The position numbers were made by a program, and so were the translations under genes. Source: Pseudovibrio denitrificans JCM 12308 (GTDB lineage: Bacteria > Pseudomonadota > Alphaproteobacteria > Rhizobiales > Stappiaceae). From it: a stretch of DNA of 57,366 nt. The notes under the pieces were generated by a model. That model saw nothing but the letters and a program-made list of their open reading frames with translations. It had not been told where the DNA came from and searched no databases. Shown here piece by piece: positions 44,579-53,799 of this stretch. The DNA is taken from assembly GCF_001310815.1 (NCBI RefSeq), contig NZ_BAZK01000030.1, positions 1 to 57,366 of the forward strand. The letters run 5' to 3'. Position 1 is the stretch's first letter. Every line of letters starts with the position of its first letter.

Positions 44579-46843
44579 ATGCGCAGCAGCTTGGCCGGAC
44601 CGCGCGTACTCCTCCGTAAGCTTCGTGAAGTTATGGCGGAGCCGATTAATGCGCAGGAACGGCTCGACAAGATTGTACGTCTGATCGCGGCAAATGTGGT
44701 TGCGGAAGTGTGTTCCGTGTACATCTTGCGCGCGGATGGGGTTCTTGAGCTGTATGCGACAGAGGGCCTGAATAAGGACGCGGTTCACCAGACTTCTCTG
44801 AAGGTCGGTGAGGGTCTTGTTGGTTTGATTTCCTCTGATGCTAGACCGCTGAACCTACCAAATGCGCAGGCGCATCCAGCGTTTGCTTATCGTCCGGAAA
44901 CGGGCGAAGAAAATTACAACTCCTTCCTTGGTGTGCCGATCCTGCGTGCAGGACGTACGCTTGGCGTGCTTGTTGTTCAGAACAAAGACCACCGGACTTA
45001 CTTCGAAGATGAAGTGGAAGCCCTGCAGACCACAGCGATGGTTATCGCTGAGATGGTCGCGGCTGGTGAGCTTGAAGCAATTGCGCAGCAAGGCACAACA
45101 ATTGATGTGATCCGTCCGATGCATCTGAAGGGTGTTGCCCTTGCTGATGGCATTGGCCTTGGCCATGTTGTTTTGCATGAGCCACGCGTTGTTATCACCA
45201 ATTTGATTGCCGAAGACGCGGATACTGAAAAAAAGCGTCTTGAAGAATCCGTCACGCGTCTGCGCCAATCTCTGGACCACATGTTGGCCAGTGGTGAGTT
45301 TTCCCAGCACGGTGAACACCGTGAGGTTCTGGAAGCTTACCGGATGTTTGCCTATGACCGTGGCTGGATCCGGAAGATTGATGAAGCGATCCGCAATGGT
45401 TTGACGGCGGAAGCTGCTGTTGAGAAAGTTCAGAGCGATACACGCGCTCAGATGCTCCGGCAGACCGATCCTTACCTGCGTGAGCGCCTGCATGATCTGG
45501 ATGATCTTGCGCACCGCCTCATTCGTGAGCTGATGGGTAAGAACCACAGCGGCGAAGATGATCTGCCGAAAGACGCAATCATCATTGCGCGCAACATGGG
45601 CGCTGCTGAGCTGCTGGATTATGACCGCGACCGTATTCGAGGTCTGGTTCTGGAAGAGAGCGGCCCGACCAGTCACGTGACTATTGTTGCCCGTGCTCTT
45701 GGCATTCCAACAGTTGGTCAGGTTGAAGACATTGTTTCCTTGGTGGAAGCGACTGATGCCATCATCGTAGATGGTGAGATCGGTCAGATCTTCCTGCGTC
45801 CGGCAAATGATGTTGAACAGGCATTTGCAGACAAGGTTCGCTTGCGCTCCAAGCGTCAGGAAATTTATCGCCAGCTTCGTGATGAGCCGACCGTTACCAA
45901 AGACGGTGTGGACGTTAAGCTTCAGCTGAATGCTGGTCTACTTGTTGACTTGCCGAGCATGGAAGATGCGGGTGCGGATGGCGTTGGTCTGTTCCGTACC
46001 GAACTTCAGTTCATGGTTGCTTCAGCCTTCCCAAGAATGCAGGAGCAGCACTCGCTGTACTCCAAGGTTCTGGATGCGGCTGGCGACAAGCCGGTGACAT
46101 TCCGTTCTCTGGATATTGGTGGTGATAAGGTTCTGCCGTATCTGCGTCTTGCGCAAGAAGAGAACCCGGCTATGGGTTGGCGCGCAATTCGTTTCGGACT
46201 GGATCGTCCGGGCCTGCTGCGCACCCAGATCAGAGCTATGCTGCATGCAGGGGCAGGGCGCTCTTTACGCATTATGTTCCCAATGGTGGCGGATGTTGCT
46301 GAATTCCAGCAGGCGCGGGATTACGTTGAGCGTGAGCTCAAGCATCTGCGTCAGCACGGTCACGATACGCCAAAAGAGCTGAAGCTTGGTGTGATGTTGG
46401 AAGTTCCGGCACTGCTTTACCAGCTTGAAGAGATTTACAAAGAAGTAGACTTCGTCTCCGTTGGTTCGAATGACCTGTTCCAGTTCTTCTATGCAGTTGA
46501 TCGCGGAAACACGCTGGTGGCGGAGCGTTTTGAAGCGCTGTCTCCAAGCTTCCTGCGGGCCTTGCGCAAGATTGTCGTTGTCGGCGACAAGATGGATACA
46601 CCAGTGACCCTGTGTGGTGAACTTGGTGGCCAGCCGCTTGCTGCGATGGCTCTGTTGGCGATCGGCTATAGAAACCTTTCCATGTCTCCGGCTTCCATTG
46701 GTCCTGTTAAGGCGATGTTACGCTCTTTGGATCTATCAGCACTTTCAGAAGAGTTGCTGAAACAGCTGGAAGCGGGTAAAGGGTCGGAAGATATTCGCGA
46801 GTTCCTTTCGAACTTTGCATCCGAAAACAATATTCCTGTATAA
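44579..46843 (+). CDS. ptsP: Phosphoenolpyruvate-protein phosphotransferase, nitrogen PTS
   Basis: Enzyme I-Ntr, 754 residues. An N-terminal GAF domain (about residues 20-165, SSLAGPRVLL start, LGVPILRAGRTLGVLVVQ) senses metabolites, in proteobacteria glutamine and 2-oxoglutarate. The phosphohistidine domain carries GPTSHVTIVARALGIPTV with His366. The PEP-binding barrel has GVGLFRTELQFM, SLDIGGDKVLPYL, GVMLEVPALLYQLEE and GSNDLFQFFYAVDR, with the active Cys in VTLCGELGG. It starts the phosphorelay to PtsO and EIIA-Ntr that links nitrogen status to potassium and carbon control. Confidence 0.96.
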   Translation: MRSSLAGPRVLLRKLREVMAEPINAQERLDKIVRLIAANVVAEVCSVYILRADGVLELYATEGLNKDAVHQTSLKVGEGLVGLISSDARPLNLPNAQAHPAFAYRPETGEENYNSFLGVPILRAGRTLGVLVVQNKDHRTYFEDEVEALQTTAMVIAEMVAAGELEAIAQQGTTIDVIRPMHLKGVALADGIGLGHVVLHEPRVVITNLIAEDADTEKKRLEESVTRLRQSLDHMLASGEFSQHGEHREVLEAYRMFAYDRGWIRKIDEAIRNGLTAEAAVEKVQSDTRAQMLRQTDPYLRERLHDLDDLAHRLIRELMGKNHSGEDDLPKDAIIIARNMGAAELLDYDRDRIRGLVLEESGPTSHVTIVARALGIPTVGQVEDIVSLVEATDAIIVDGEIGQIFLRPANDVEQAFADKVRLRSKRQEIYRQLRDEPTVTKDGVDVKLQLNAGLLVDLPSMEDAGADGVGLFRTELQFMVASAFPRMQEQHSLYSKVLDAAGDKPVTFRSLDIGGDKVLPYLRLAQEENPAMGWRAIRFGLDRPGLLRTQIRAMLHAGAGRSLRIMFPMVADVAEFQQARDYVERELKHLRQHGHDTPKELKLGVMLEVPALLYQLEEIYKEVDFVSVGSNDLFQFFYAVDRGNTLVAERFEALSPSFLRALRKIVVVGDKMDTPVTLCGELGGQPLAAMALLAIGYRNLSMSPASIGPVKAMLRSLDLSALSEELLKQLEAGKGSEDIREFLSNFASENNIPV

Positions 46844-46927
46844 GCAGCGCAAATTTAAATTGCCGCAGACCTTAGAGGCTGTTGTGCCTTTTGCTTAGCT
46901 GACGAACGCTTGAGGAGTTGCCGCGAA

Positions 46928-48001
46928 ATGCTGGCACCAGAAAAACTAGATACACTGCTAGCACGCTTTGAAGGTATTGAGGCTGAGATGGCATCTGGTC
47001 CTGCGCCAGAGGTTTACATCAAGCTGTCTCGGGACTACGCGGAACTTGAGCCGATTGTGAAATCCATCCGTGATCTGCGTAAAGCTGAAGGTGATCTGGA
47101 AGGTGCTGAGGCACTGCTGTCTGATCCTGAAAGCGATGCAGAGATGAAAGAGCTCGCGCAGCTTGAGCGCGACGAGCTTGCGGAAGTGATTGAAGATCTG
47201 ACACAGAAGGTTCGTATCGGCCTTCTGCCAAAAGATAAAGCTGACTCTCACGACGTTATTCTTGAAGTGCGCGCTGGTACCGGTGGTGACGAAGCTGCGC
47301 TTTTTGCAGGCGACCTGTTCCGCATGTATCAGCGCTTTGCTGACAACAATGGTTGGAAGGTTGAAGTCATGTCCTCTTCAGAAGGGGATATGGGTGGCTT
47401 TAAGGAGATTGTTGCTGCGGTCACTGGTCAGGAAGTTTTCGGTAAACTGAAGTTTGAGTCCGGTGTTCACCGCGTACAGCGTGTTCCTGAAACAGAATCT
47501 GGTGGCCGTATTCACACATCAGCGGCGACCGTTGCTGTGCTTCCGCAGGCGGAAGAAGTGGATGTGGACATCAACCCAGCTGATCTGCGCATCGATACCT
47601 ATCGTGCATCGGGTGCAGGTGGTCAGCACGTGAACACTACTGACTCTGCTGTTCGTATTACGCACAACCCGACTGGTATTGTGGTAGCCGTGCAGGACGA
47701 GCGTTCTCAGCACAAGAACAAAGACCGCGCAATGAAGCTGCTGCGTGCGAAGATCTATGATGTTGAGCGCGAGCGTGCTGCGAATGAGCGAACTGAAGCC
47801 CGCCGTGTTCAGGTTGGTTCCGGTGACCGCTCCGAGCGCATTCGTACCTATAACTTCCCGCAGGGGCGCGTGACGGATCACCGTATCGGCCTGACCCTGT
47901 ACAAGCTGGATCAGATGATGGCCGGTGAAGCGACAGGTGAAGTTATTGATGCTCTGATTATGGACCATCAGGCGAACCTGCTTGCTGCTGAAGGGCTTTA
48001 A
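46928..48001 (+). CDS. prfA: Peptide chain release factor 1
   Basis: A 357-residue class I release factor for UAA and UAG. It has the PSS domain ending RAGTGGDEAALFAGDLFRMY, the stop-codon reading loop in the PETESGGRIHTS-containing domain, and the hydrolysis motif GGQ at residues 231-233 (SGAGGQHVNTTDSAVR). The Gln of GGQ is methylated by PrmC, encoded next. ATG 46928 is preferred over the upstream ATG 46910. The stop and the prmC start share one base (TAATG). Confidence 0.97.
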   Translation: MLAPEKLDTLLARFEGIEAEMASGPAPEVYIKLSRDYAELEPIVKSIRDLRKAEGDLEGAEALLSDPESDAEMKELAQLERDELAEVIEDLTQKVRIGLLPKDKADSHDVILEVRAGTGGDEAALFAGDLFRMYQRFADNNGWKVEVMSSSEGDMGGFKEIVAAVTGQEVFGKLKFESGVHRVQRVPETESGGRIHTSAATVAVLPQAEEVDVDINPADLRIDTYRASGAGGQHVNTTDSAVRITHNPTGIVVAVQDERSQHKNKDRAMKLLRAKIYDVERERAANERTEARRVQVGSGDRSERIRTYNFPQGRVTDHRIGLTLYKLDQMMAGEATGEVIDALIMDHQANLLAAEGL

Positions 48002-48884
48002 TGTCCGGCATCTTTGAAAACGTTGAGCTCAGAAATGTGCAGGCTTTGTACCTTGCGGTGCGAAGCCTGTTTCGTGATGCGGGTCTGGCAGAAGCTGATC
48101 TGGATGCACGGGTACTGACGGCTGAAGCTCTTGGTATTGAGCCGCGTAATCTGGTTCTGGAATATGATCGTGAGATCTCGACAGAAGTGCTTACGGTTAT
48201 CACGCGATATGCGGAAGAACGGCTGGCTGGTAAACCGGTTGGGCGCATTCTGGGTAAGCGTGAATTCTGGGGGCTGGAATTTTCTCTTTCACAGGCAACA
48301 CTGGAGCCGCGTCCTGATACAGAGACGCTGGTTGAGGCGACACTGGCATTTTGTCAGACCAATGGTGGTTTTGATAAGCCATGGGTGTTTGCGGATATCG
48401 GAACCGGAACTGGTGCCATCGCAATTGCTCTACTGAGTGAGTTGCCCAATGCAATTTGTGTTGCTGTTGATATCAGCGAAGAGGCATTGGAGACTGCGCG
48501 ACAAAACGCAGCAAATAACGGATTTAAAAGCCGTTTTATCCCTGTTCGGGGTTCTTATCTGGATGCGTTGAACGGGACTTTTGATTTTGTTGTGAGTAAC
48601 CCGCCGTACATCCGCAGCGCTGTGATTGAAGGCTGAGCCATGAAGTGAAACAGCATGACCCGATGCTGGCACTGGATGGTGGAGACGATGGACTTACTGC
48701 CTATAAAGAATTGATAGGTAACGCTAAACGAGTTCTTAAGAGAAATAGTGGACTCCTAATGGAGATCGGGTTTGATCAAGCGGAGGAACTTTCAACTCTT
48801 GCAAGGGAACTTGTGGGGCTGGAGGTTCGTTGTGAGCATGATCTGGCCGGTCAACCAAGGGTCATTGTTGTAGTTTTTCCATGA
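48001..48884 (+). CDS. prmC: Release factor glutamine methyltransferase (one frameshift)
   Basis: Methylates the GGQ glutamine of release factors 1 and 2. It has PVGRILGKREFWGLEFSLSQATLEPRPDTETLVE (substrate loop), VFADIGTGTGAIAIALLSELP (motif I) and the catalytic NPPYIRSA. The frame then ends early at TGA 48634-48636; one missing C near 48633 joins it to a second frame with KQHDPMLALDGGDDGLTAYKELI and the GQPRVIVVVFP end, giving 294 residues. The start overlaps prfA, which indicates translation coupling of enzyme and target. Confidence 0.95.
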
Positions 48885-48929
48885 TTGGCGAAGAATTCAA
48901 TAATCTGGAAAAAAGCCCTTGGAAAATAC

Positions 48930-48959
48930 GTCGGAACGAGATAGTTTCATCTCGCCGAC
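48930..48959 (+). promoter_or_regulatory. Hairpin in the DUF4167 leader
   Basis: GTCGG-AA-CGAGAT pairs with ATCTCG-CCGAC (two-base bulge) around AGTTTC. More stems follow: CTCACT/AGTGAG at 49001-49015 and GAACCT/AGGTTC at 49247-49264. The 409-base gap 48885-49293 thus looks structured; it holds no tRNA and no protein gene I can support. Confidence 0.5.
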
Positions 48960-49293
48960 AAGCGATACCAGCTAACAGCTGAAAACGATGGGGATGGGCA
49001 CTCACTGACAGTGAGACGAGCCTGGCAGAGACGTCGGTTGATAGTTTCAAAGCAGATAGTTGAGCGACCCCTCGTATCGTAGAACTGAGAGAGCAATGCA
49101 TTTGTATTGCTGCTATCGGATGTCGGATATCGCATTGAAGCAGTTATATGATCGAATGCGATTGCATTTCGATGTTGGTGGCCTTTGGCTTAATCAACAT
49201 GCAAGCTTATTAACGGCATTTGGAATCCGGGAGAACTTACTCCCATGAACCTCGCTGTAGGTTCGATTGCTATTCCGGAAAGTTAACGGCAGA

Positions 49294-50019
49294 ATGAGAC
49301 CAGGAAATCAGAATAACAAGCGCATGCGTGGGCGGGGGCGTAAGGCTCCAAATCCATTGACACGTACTTATGAGTCAAATGGACCGGATGTTAAAATCCG
49401 AGGTACCGCATTGCATATTGCTGAAAAGTACCAGCAACTTGCGCGTGATGCTCAGGCCTCCGGAGACCGTGTAACCTCCGAAAACTACTATCAGCATGCT
49501 GAGCATTACCAGCGTATCGTCGCTGCTGCTCAACCCCAGAACTCTCAAAGTGCTGCTCCTTCTGCTCGCGCAGAAGAAGAAGCTGCACCAGCTGTTGTTG
49601 AAGCGCCAAACGGTGCGGCGGCAAGCGAAGAGCAGGATGTTGCTGTTGCAAGCACGCAGCCTGTGATTGGCCTTGATACGCCTCAGCCGTTTATCGAAGC
49701 TTCCCCAGTGGTTGAAGAGAATGCTGAAGCTGCTGAGGCACCTGCTGCAGGTGATGAAGAAGACGACAAACCACGCCGCCGCGTTCGTGGCACTCGTGGT
49801 CGCGGTGTTCGCCGTACGCCTTCTTCTGCAAGTGCAGCAGCTCCTGCTGAAGCGGCTGAAGGTGGTGAGGATGAAACGGCAGCTCCTAAGCCACGCCGTA
49901 CGCCTCGTGCACGTACTCCACGTGCAGCTCGCACGCAGCGCACCCGCGCAGCTCGTGTTCCTGCAGAGGATGCACCAGCTCCAGCGGCATTGGAAACAAC
50001 CGGAGACGGTGAAAGCTAA
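49294..50019 (+). CDS. DUF4167-family protein with disordered basic tail
   Basis: A 241-residue protein. The N-terminal DUF4167 domain (residues 1-75) is basic and then helical: RPGNQNNKRMRGRGRKAP, VKIRGTALHIAEKYQQLARDAQASGDRVTSENYYQHAEHYQRIV. The rest is low complexity, an acidic Ala/Glu/Pro part and then a Arg/Pro/Ala-rich tail (RRTPRARTPRAARTQRT). This resembles RNA-binding proteins with a structured core and basic tail; its function is not established. The family is found mainly in Alphaproteobacteria, usually near prmC and clpB. A terminator follows. Confidence 0.9.
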   Translation: MRPGNQNNKRMRGRGRKAPNPLTRTYESNGPDVKIRGTALHIAEKYQQLARDAQASGDRVTSENYYQHAEHYQRIVAAAQPQNSQSAAPSARAEEEAAPAVVEAPNGAAASEEQDVAVASTQPVIGLDTPQPFIEASPVVEENAEAAEAPAAGDEEDDKPRRRVRGTRGRGVRRTPSSASAAAPAEAAEGGEDETAAPKPRRTPRARTPRAARTQRTRAARVPAEDAPAPAALETTGDGES

Positions 50020-50065
50020 GCATCTGAGGATGCACTAGTCTCTTTACCGATTTCGGATTTTCACG

Positions 50066-50098
50066 AAAAACCCCGCTCACAAGGCGGGGTTTTCTTTT
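50066..50098 (+). terminator. Bidirectional terminator between the DUF4167 and MOSC genes
   Basis: AAAACCCCGC pairs perfectly with GCGGGGTTTT around a 7-base loop, with T-rich sequence on the right and A-rich on the left, so it serves both convergent genes. Confidence 0.92.
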
Positions 50099-50123
50099 TG
50101 CTATATGGCCAGCTTGCGTGGGC

Positions 50124-50894
50124 TTATTCCACGATCAGCGTATCTCCGACGGAGAGGGTGCCGTTGTTGAGCACTTCCAGGTAGATGCCAACGTCCATGT
50201 GGCCCAGAGTGTCGTAGAGGGTCTTGTTGATGTTGGTGTCGCGCTCTGCAGTGGTTGGGTTGACGTCAACAGCTGCACAGCGGCGGGTGCGTTTGGCAAA
50301 TTTGAACTCAACACCGGAGCTTGAGCGGATCTTTTTGTCGGCCCAGTTGAACTCTTCGTAGGCTGGCAGGCCTTCCACATAGATGTTCGCGCGGAAGCGT
50401 TTTGGGTCGATCTCGACGCCCATGGTCTCGGAAAGAGCTTTGACGCTGGCCAGGTTCACAACATGCACGAAGTTTTCGGCGGTGTCGGTGAAGGCGTGGT
50501 CGTCTGCGTGACGGACTTTCAGTGGGCCAGCTGCTTTATCACCCATGTGCGCAGTGAAGTAAGCGGCGAGAGCTTCCTGTCCTTCGGCGGTTTCCAGCGA
50601 GAGGGTGACGTCATCCTCACTGGGCTTGGAAAGAGTGATGCTTTTGTTTTCCAGATCATAGGTGCATTTGACCTGGGCTACGTCTTCGTAGCGGACCAGC
50701 ACGAGAAATTTGCTTTTGGAAATGTGTTTTGGCGCTGCAGGATCAAAACCGCATGGGCCGTTTTCGATAGCGTAGGCACGATCCAGCGGGAAGACAGCTC
50801 CAGCTTCTACAGTTGCCGTCTGAAGTGGGTGTGCCGTGAGGCCTTTAACTGGATGTGTTGCGAGTGCGGTGATATGCGCAGGCGAAAAAGTCAT
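50124..50894 (-). CDS. MOSC-domain protein
   Basis: A 256-residue protein with the MOSC N-terminal beta-barrel (ALATHPVKGLTAHPLQTATVE, PLDRAYAIENG) and the MOSC domain with FRANIYVEG...EFNWADKKI and the molybdenum-ligand region RCAAVDVNPTTAERD, where the Cys would bind molybdopterin sulfur. MOSC proteins act as molybdenum-dependent reductases (YiiM, mARC) or sulfur carriers. Which one is not clear. It converges with DUF4167. Confidence 0.92.
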   Translation of the reverse strand: MTFSPAHITALATHPVKGLTAHPLQTATVEAGAVFPLDRAYAIENGPCGFDPAAPKHISKSKFLVLVRYEDVAQVKCTYDLENKSITLSKPSEDDVTLSLETAEGQEALAAYFTAHMGDKAAGPLKVRHADDHAFTDTAENFVHVVNLASVKALSETMGVEIDPKRFRANIYVEGLPAYEEFNWADKKIRSSSGVEFKFAKRTRRCAAVDVNPTTAERDTNINKTLYDTLGHMDVGIYLEVLNNGTLSVGDTLIVE

Positions 50895-51002
50895 ATTAAA
50901 TTCCGTTGTTTAAGCTGGTGGAAACTATGAGAAACAAAGGATTGTGGCAAGATCTTGCGAGCGCCCTCTTTTGTCGGCAGTTTGAACCACTATATGAAGA
51001 GT

Positions 51003-51021
51003 GCAGGAGGAAGTCTCCTGC
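51003..51021 (+). promoter_or_regulatory. Hairpin and repeats in the clpB leader
   Basis: GCAGGAG pairs with CTCCTGC around five bases. The CTCCT side could instead pair with the clpB ribosome site AGGAG at 51091-51095. The 11-base word TGCTTCGGGTG occurs at 51019 and again at 51069. No sigma32 promoter with standard spacing could be placed with confidence. Confidence 0.4.
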
Positions 51022-51101
51022 TTCGGGTGCTCTTTATGAGGCTCGGATCCTCCCAAAATGCTTCGTCATGCTTCGGGTGACACGGCACATAGGAGTTATA
51101 T

Positions 51102-53681
51102 ATGGACTTTGAAAAATACACCGACCGTGCGCGTGGGTTCATTCAGTCTGCGCAAACATACGCTCTGGGACAAGGGCATCAACAGTTTACTCCCGCACAT
51201 ATTTTGAAGGTCTTGCTGGATGACAGCGAAGGCATGGCGGCTGGTCTTATTGAGCGGGCTGGTGGTCGTGTTCAGGATGTTCGTCTGCAGATCGAGACTG
51301 ATCTGGCAGCGCTGCCAAAAGTAAGTGGCGGCAACGGACAGCTGTATCTGGCACCTGAAACAGCACGTCTTTTTGAGCAAGCGCAGAAGATTGCGGAGAA
51401 AGCGGGTGACAGCTTCGTCACCGTGGAACGTCTGCTGCTGGCGCTGGCCATGGATAAGGACAGCAAAGCAGGTAAAGCGCTGGCACAGGCTGGTGTTACG
51501 CCAAATGCGCTGAACGAAGTGATCAATGAGCTTCGTAAAGGACGTACGGCTGACTCGGCTTCTGCTGAAAACCAGTTTGATGCGCTGAAGAAGTTCGCTC
51601 AGGATCTGACTGAAGCTGCGCGCGAAGGCAAGCTCGACCCTGTGATTGGTCGAGATGAAGAAATTCGCCGCGCTATTCAGGTTCTTTCCCGCCGTACCAA
51701 GAACAATCCAGTTCTGATTGGTGAGCCGGGTGTTGGTAAAACCGCTATTGCGGAAGGCTTGGCACTGCGTATCGTCAATGGCGATGTGCCGGAAAGCCTG
51801 AAAGATAAGCAGCTGCTGGCGCTTGATATGGGCGCGCTGATTGCTGGTGCGAAATATCGTGGTGAATTTGAAGAGCGCCTGAAGGGTGTTCTGAATGAAG
51901 TGCAGGCCGCTGATGGCGGGATCATCCTGTTCATCGACGAAATGCATACGCTTGTTGGTGCTGGTAAGACAGACGGAGCGATGGACGCTTCCAACCTGCT
52001 CAAGCCTGCTCTGGCTCGCGGTGAGTTGCACTGTGTTGGTGCGACCACGCTGGATGAGTACCGCAAGCACGTTGAAAAAGACGCGGCATTGGCCCGTCGT
52101 TTCCAACCTGTGTTTGTAAGTGAGCCAACGGTTGAAGACACCATTTCTATTCTGCGTGGTATCAAGGAGAAGTATGAGCTTCACCATGGTGTGCGCATCT
52201 CCGATAGCGCGATTGTTTCCGCAGCAACGCTGTCGAACCGCTACATCACAGACCGCTTCCTGCCGGATAAGGCCATCGACCTTGTTGATGAGGCCGCCAG
52301 CCGCCTGCGCATGCAGGTGGATTCCAAGCCGGAAGAGCTGGATGAGCTGGACCGCCGGATTATTCAGCTGAAGATTGAGCGGGAAGCGCTGAAGAAAGAG
52401 GATGATGAGGCCACGAAAGATCGCTTGCAGCGTCTTGAAAAAGAGCTGGTTGATCTGGAAGAGGAATCCAATGCCCTGACACAGCGCTGGCAAGCTGAAA
52501 AAGATAAGCTGAGCGGTGAGCAGAAGATCAAAGAGCAGTTGGATGAAGCCCGCACTGAACTGGAGCAGGCCCAACGTGTTGGCAATCTGGCGCGTGCTGG
52601 TGAGCTGAGCTACGGCGTTATTCCTGATCTGGAGAAGAAGCTGGCAAACGCTCAGACTGCTGAGGATGTTGACAACACCATGCTTAATGAGACCGTCAGC
52701 AGCGAAAGCATTGCACAGGTTGTTTCTCGCTGGACCGGTATTCCGATCGACAAGATGCTGGAAGGTGAGCGTGAAAAGCTGCTTCGTATGGAAGACGAGC
52801 TTGCCAAACGTGTTGTTGGCCAGCAGGAAGCTGTTCATGCGGTTTCCACCGCTGTTCGCCGCTCCCGTGCTGGTTTGCAGGATCCAAACAGACCTATCGG
52901 TTCGTTCATGTTCCTCGGCCCAACCGGTGTTGGTAAAACGGAACTGACCAAGGCACTTGCCAGCTATCTGTTTGATGATGAGACGGCGATGGTGCGTGTG
53001 GACATGTCCGAGTTCATGGAAAAGCACAGCGTTGCGCGTCTGATTGGTGCACCTCCAGGCTATGTTGGCTATGAAGAAGGTGGTGTGCTGACAGAAGCGG
53101 TTCGTCGCCGGCCATATCAGGTCGTTCTGTTTGACGAAGTAGAAAAAGCACATGGTGATGTGTTCAACGTTCTGCTTCAGGTGCTGGATGATGGCCGTCT
53201 GACAGACGGGCAGGGCCGTACCGTGGACTTCCGCAATACGCTGATCATCATGACCTCGAACCTTGGTGCTGAGTTCCTCGCAGCTCAGGGCGAGGGTGAA
53301 GATGCTGAGGCTGTTCGTGGTCCGGTGATGGATGCTGTGAAAGCGCATTTCCGTCCTGAGTTCCTGAACCGACTGGATGAAATCATTCTGTTCCACCGCT
53401 TGCAGCGTACTCAGATGTCCAAGATCGTCGAAATTCAGCTGACGCGTCTGCAAAAGCTGCTGGATGACCGGAAGATGGTTCTGGATCTGGATGATGGTGC
53501 AATGGGTTGGCTTGCCGAGAAGGGCTATGACCCAACTTACGGTGCCCGACCGCTCAAACGCGTTATCCAGAAACAGGTACAGGATCCACTGGCAGAAATG
53601 TTGTTGGCTGGTTCCATCTCTGACGGGCAGACGATCAAAGTCTCTAACGGGTCTGATCGACTGGTGTTCGACAGGGCTTGA
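51102..53681 (+). CDS. clpB: ATP-dependent disaggregase ClpB
   Basis: An 859-residue AAA+ chaperone that works with DnaK to rescue aggregated proteins after heat stress. It has the N-terminal Clp repeat domain (HQQFTPAHILKVLL, FVTVERLLLAL), first ATPase with GEPGVGKTAI near residue 207, the ClpB-specific coiled-coil middle domain (about 410-525), second ATPase with FLGPTGVGKTELTKAL near residue 607, and a final VFDRA. No IGF loop for ClpP binding is expected or seen. The leader has a hairpin that may affect translation. A terminator follows. Confidence 0.97.
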   Translation: MDFEKYTDRARGFIQSAQTYALGQGHQQFTPAHILKVLLDDSEGMAAGLIERAGGRVQDVRLQIETDLAALPKVSGGNGQLYLAPETARLFEQAQKIAEKAGDSFVTVERLLLALAMDKDSKAGKALAQAGVTPNALNEVINELRKGRTADSASAENQFDALKKFAQDLTEAAREGKLDPVIGRDEEIRRAIQVLSRRTKNNPVLIGEPGVGKTAIAEGLALRIVNGDVPESLKDKQLLALDMGALIAGAKYRGEFEERLKGVLNEVQAADGGIILFIDEMHTLVGAGKTDGAMDASNLLKPALARGELHCVGATTLDEYRKHVEKDAALARRFQPVFVSEPTVEDTISILRGIKEKYELHHGVRISDSAIVSAATLSNRYITDRFLPDKAIDLVDEAASRLRMQVDSKPEELDELDRRIIQLKIEREALKKEDDEATKDRLQRLEKELVDLEEESNALTQRWQAEKDKLSGEQKIKEQLDEARTELEQAQRVGNLARAGELSYGVIPDLEKKLANAQTAEDVDNTMLNETVSSESIAQVVSRWTGIPIDKMLEGEREKLLRMEDELAKRVVGQQEAVHAVSTAVRRSRAGLQDPNRPIGSFMFLGPTGVGKTELTKALASYLFDDETAMVRVDMSEFMEKHSVARLIGAPPGYVGYEEGGVLTEAVRRRPYQVVLFDEVEKAHGDVFNVLLQVLDDGRLTDGQGRTVDFRNTLIIMTSNLGAEFLAAQGEGEDAEAVRGPVMDAVKAHFRPEFLNRLDEIILFHRLQRTQMSKIVEIQLTRLQKLLDDRKMVLDLDDGAMGWLAEKGYDPTYGARPLKRVIQKQVQDPLAEMLLAGSISDGQTIKVSNGSDRLVFDRA

Positions 53682-53705
53682 TGAGCCACTCTGTGAATTG
53701 AAGAC

Positions 53706-53732
53706 AAGGGCCGGATTTTCCGGCCCTTTTTG
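53706..53732 (+). terminator. Rho-independent terminator after clpB
   Basis: AAGGGCCGGA pairs perfectly with TCCGGCCCTT around TTT, followed by T residues. Confidence 0.93.
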
Positions 53733-53799
53733 CTATCTACCTTGGCAGATGACATCCGTACCTTTTCGATTATCTGTTTTTAGTGTTTAGTTCTGCTGG

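Noticed and set aside
48885..49293. tRNA or small protein gene in the gap after prmC
   Set aside because: No cloverleaf with anticodon arm could be built, and the 62-residue frame at 49060-49248 has no start site or protein-like composition.
50941..51000. Sigma32 heat-shock promoter for clpB
   Set aside because: A CTTG and an AT-rich element exist but their spacing (about 29 bases) does not fit the usual 13-18.
51096..53453. A 785-residue open frame antisense to clpB
   Set aside because: It mirrors a highly conserved gene, has no ribosome site or domain, and its composition is what reverse-complemented coding sequence gives.
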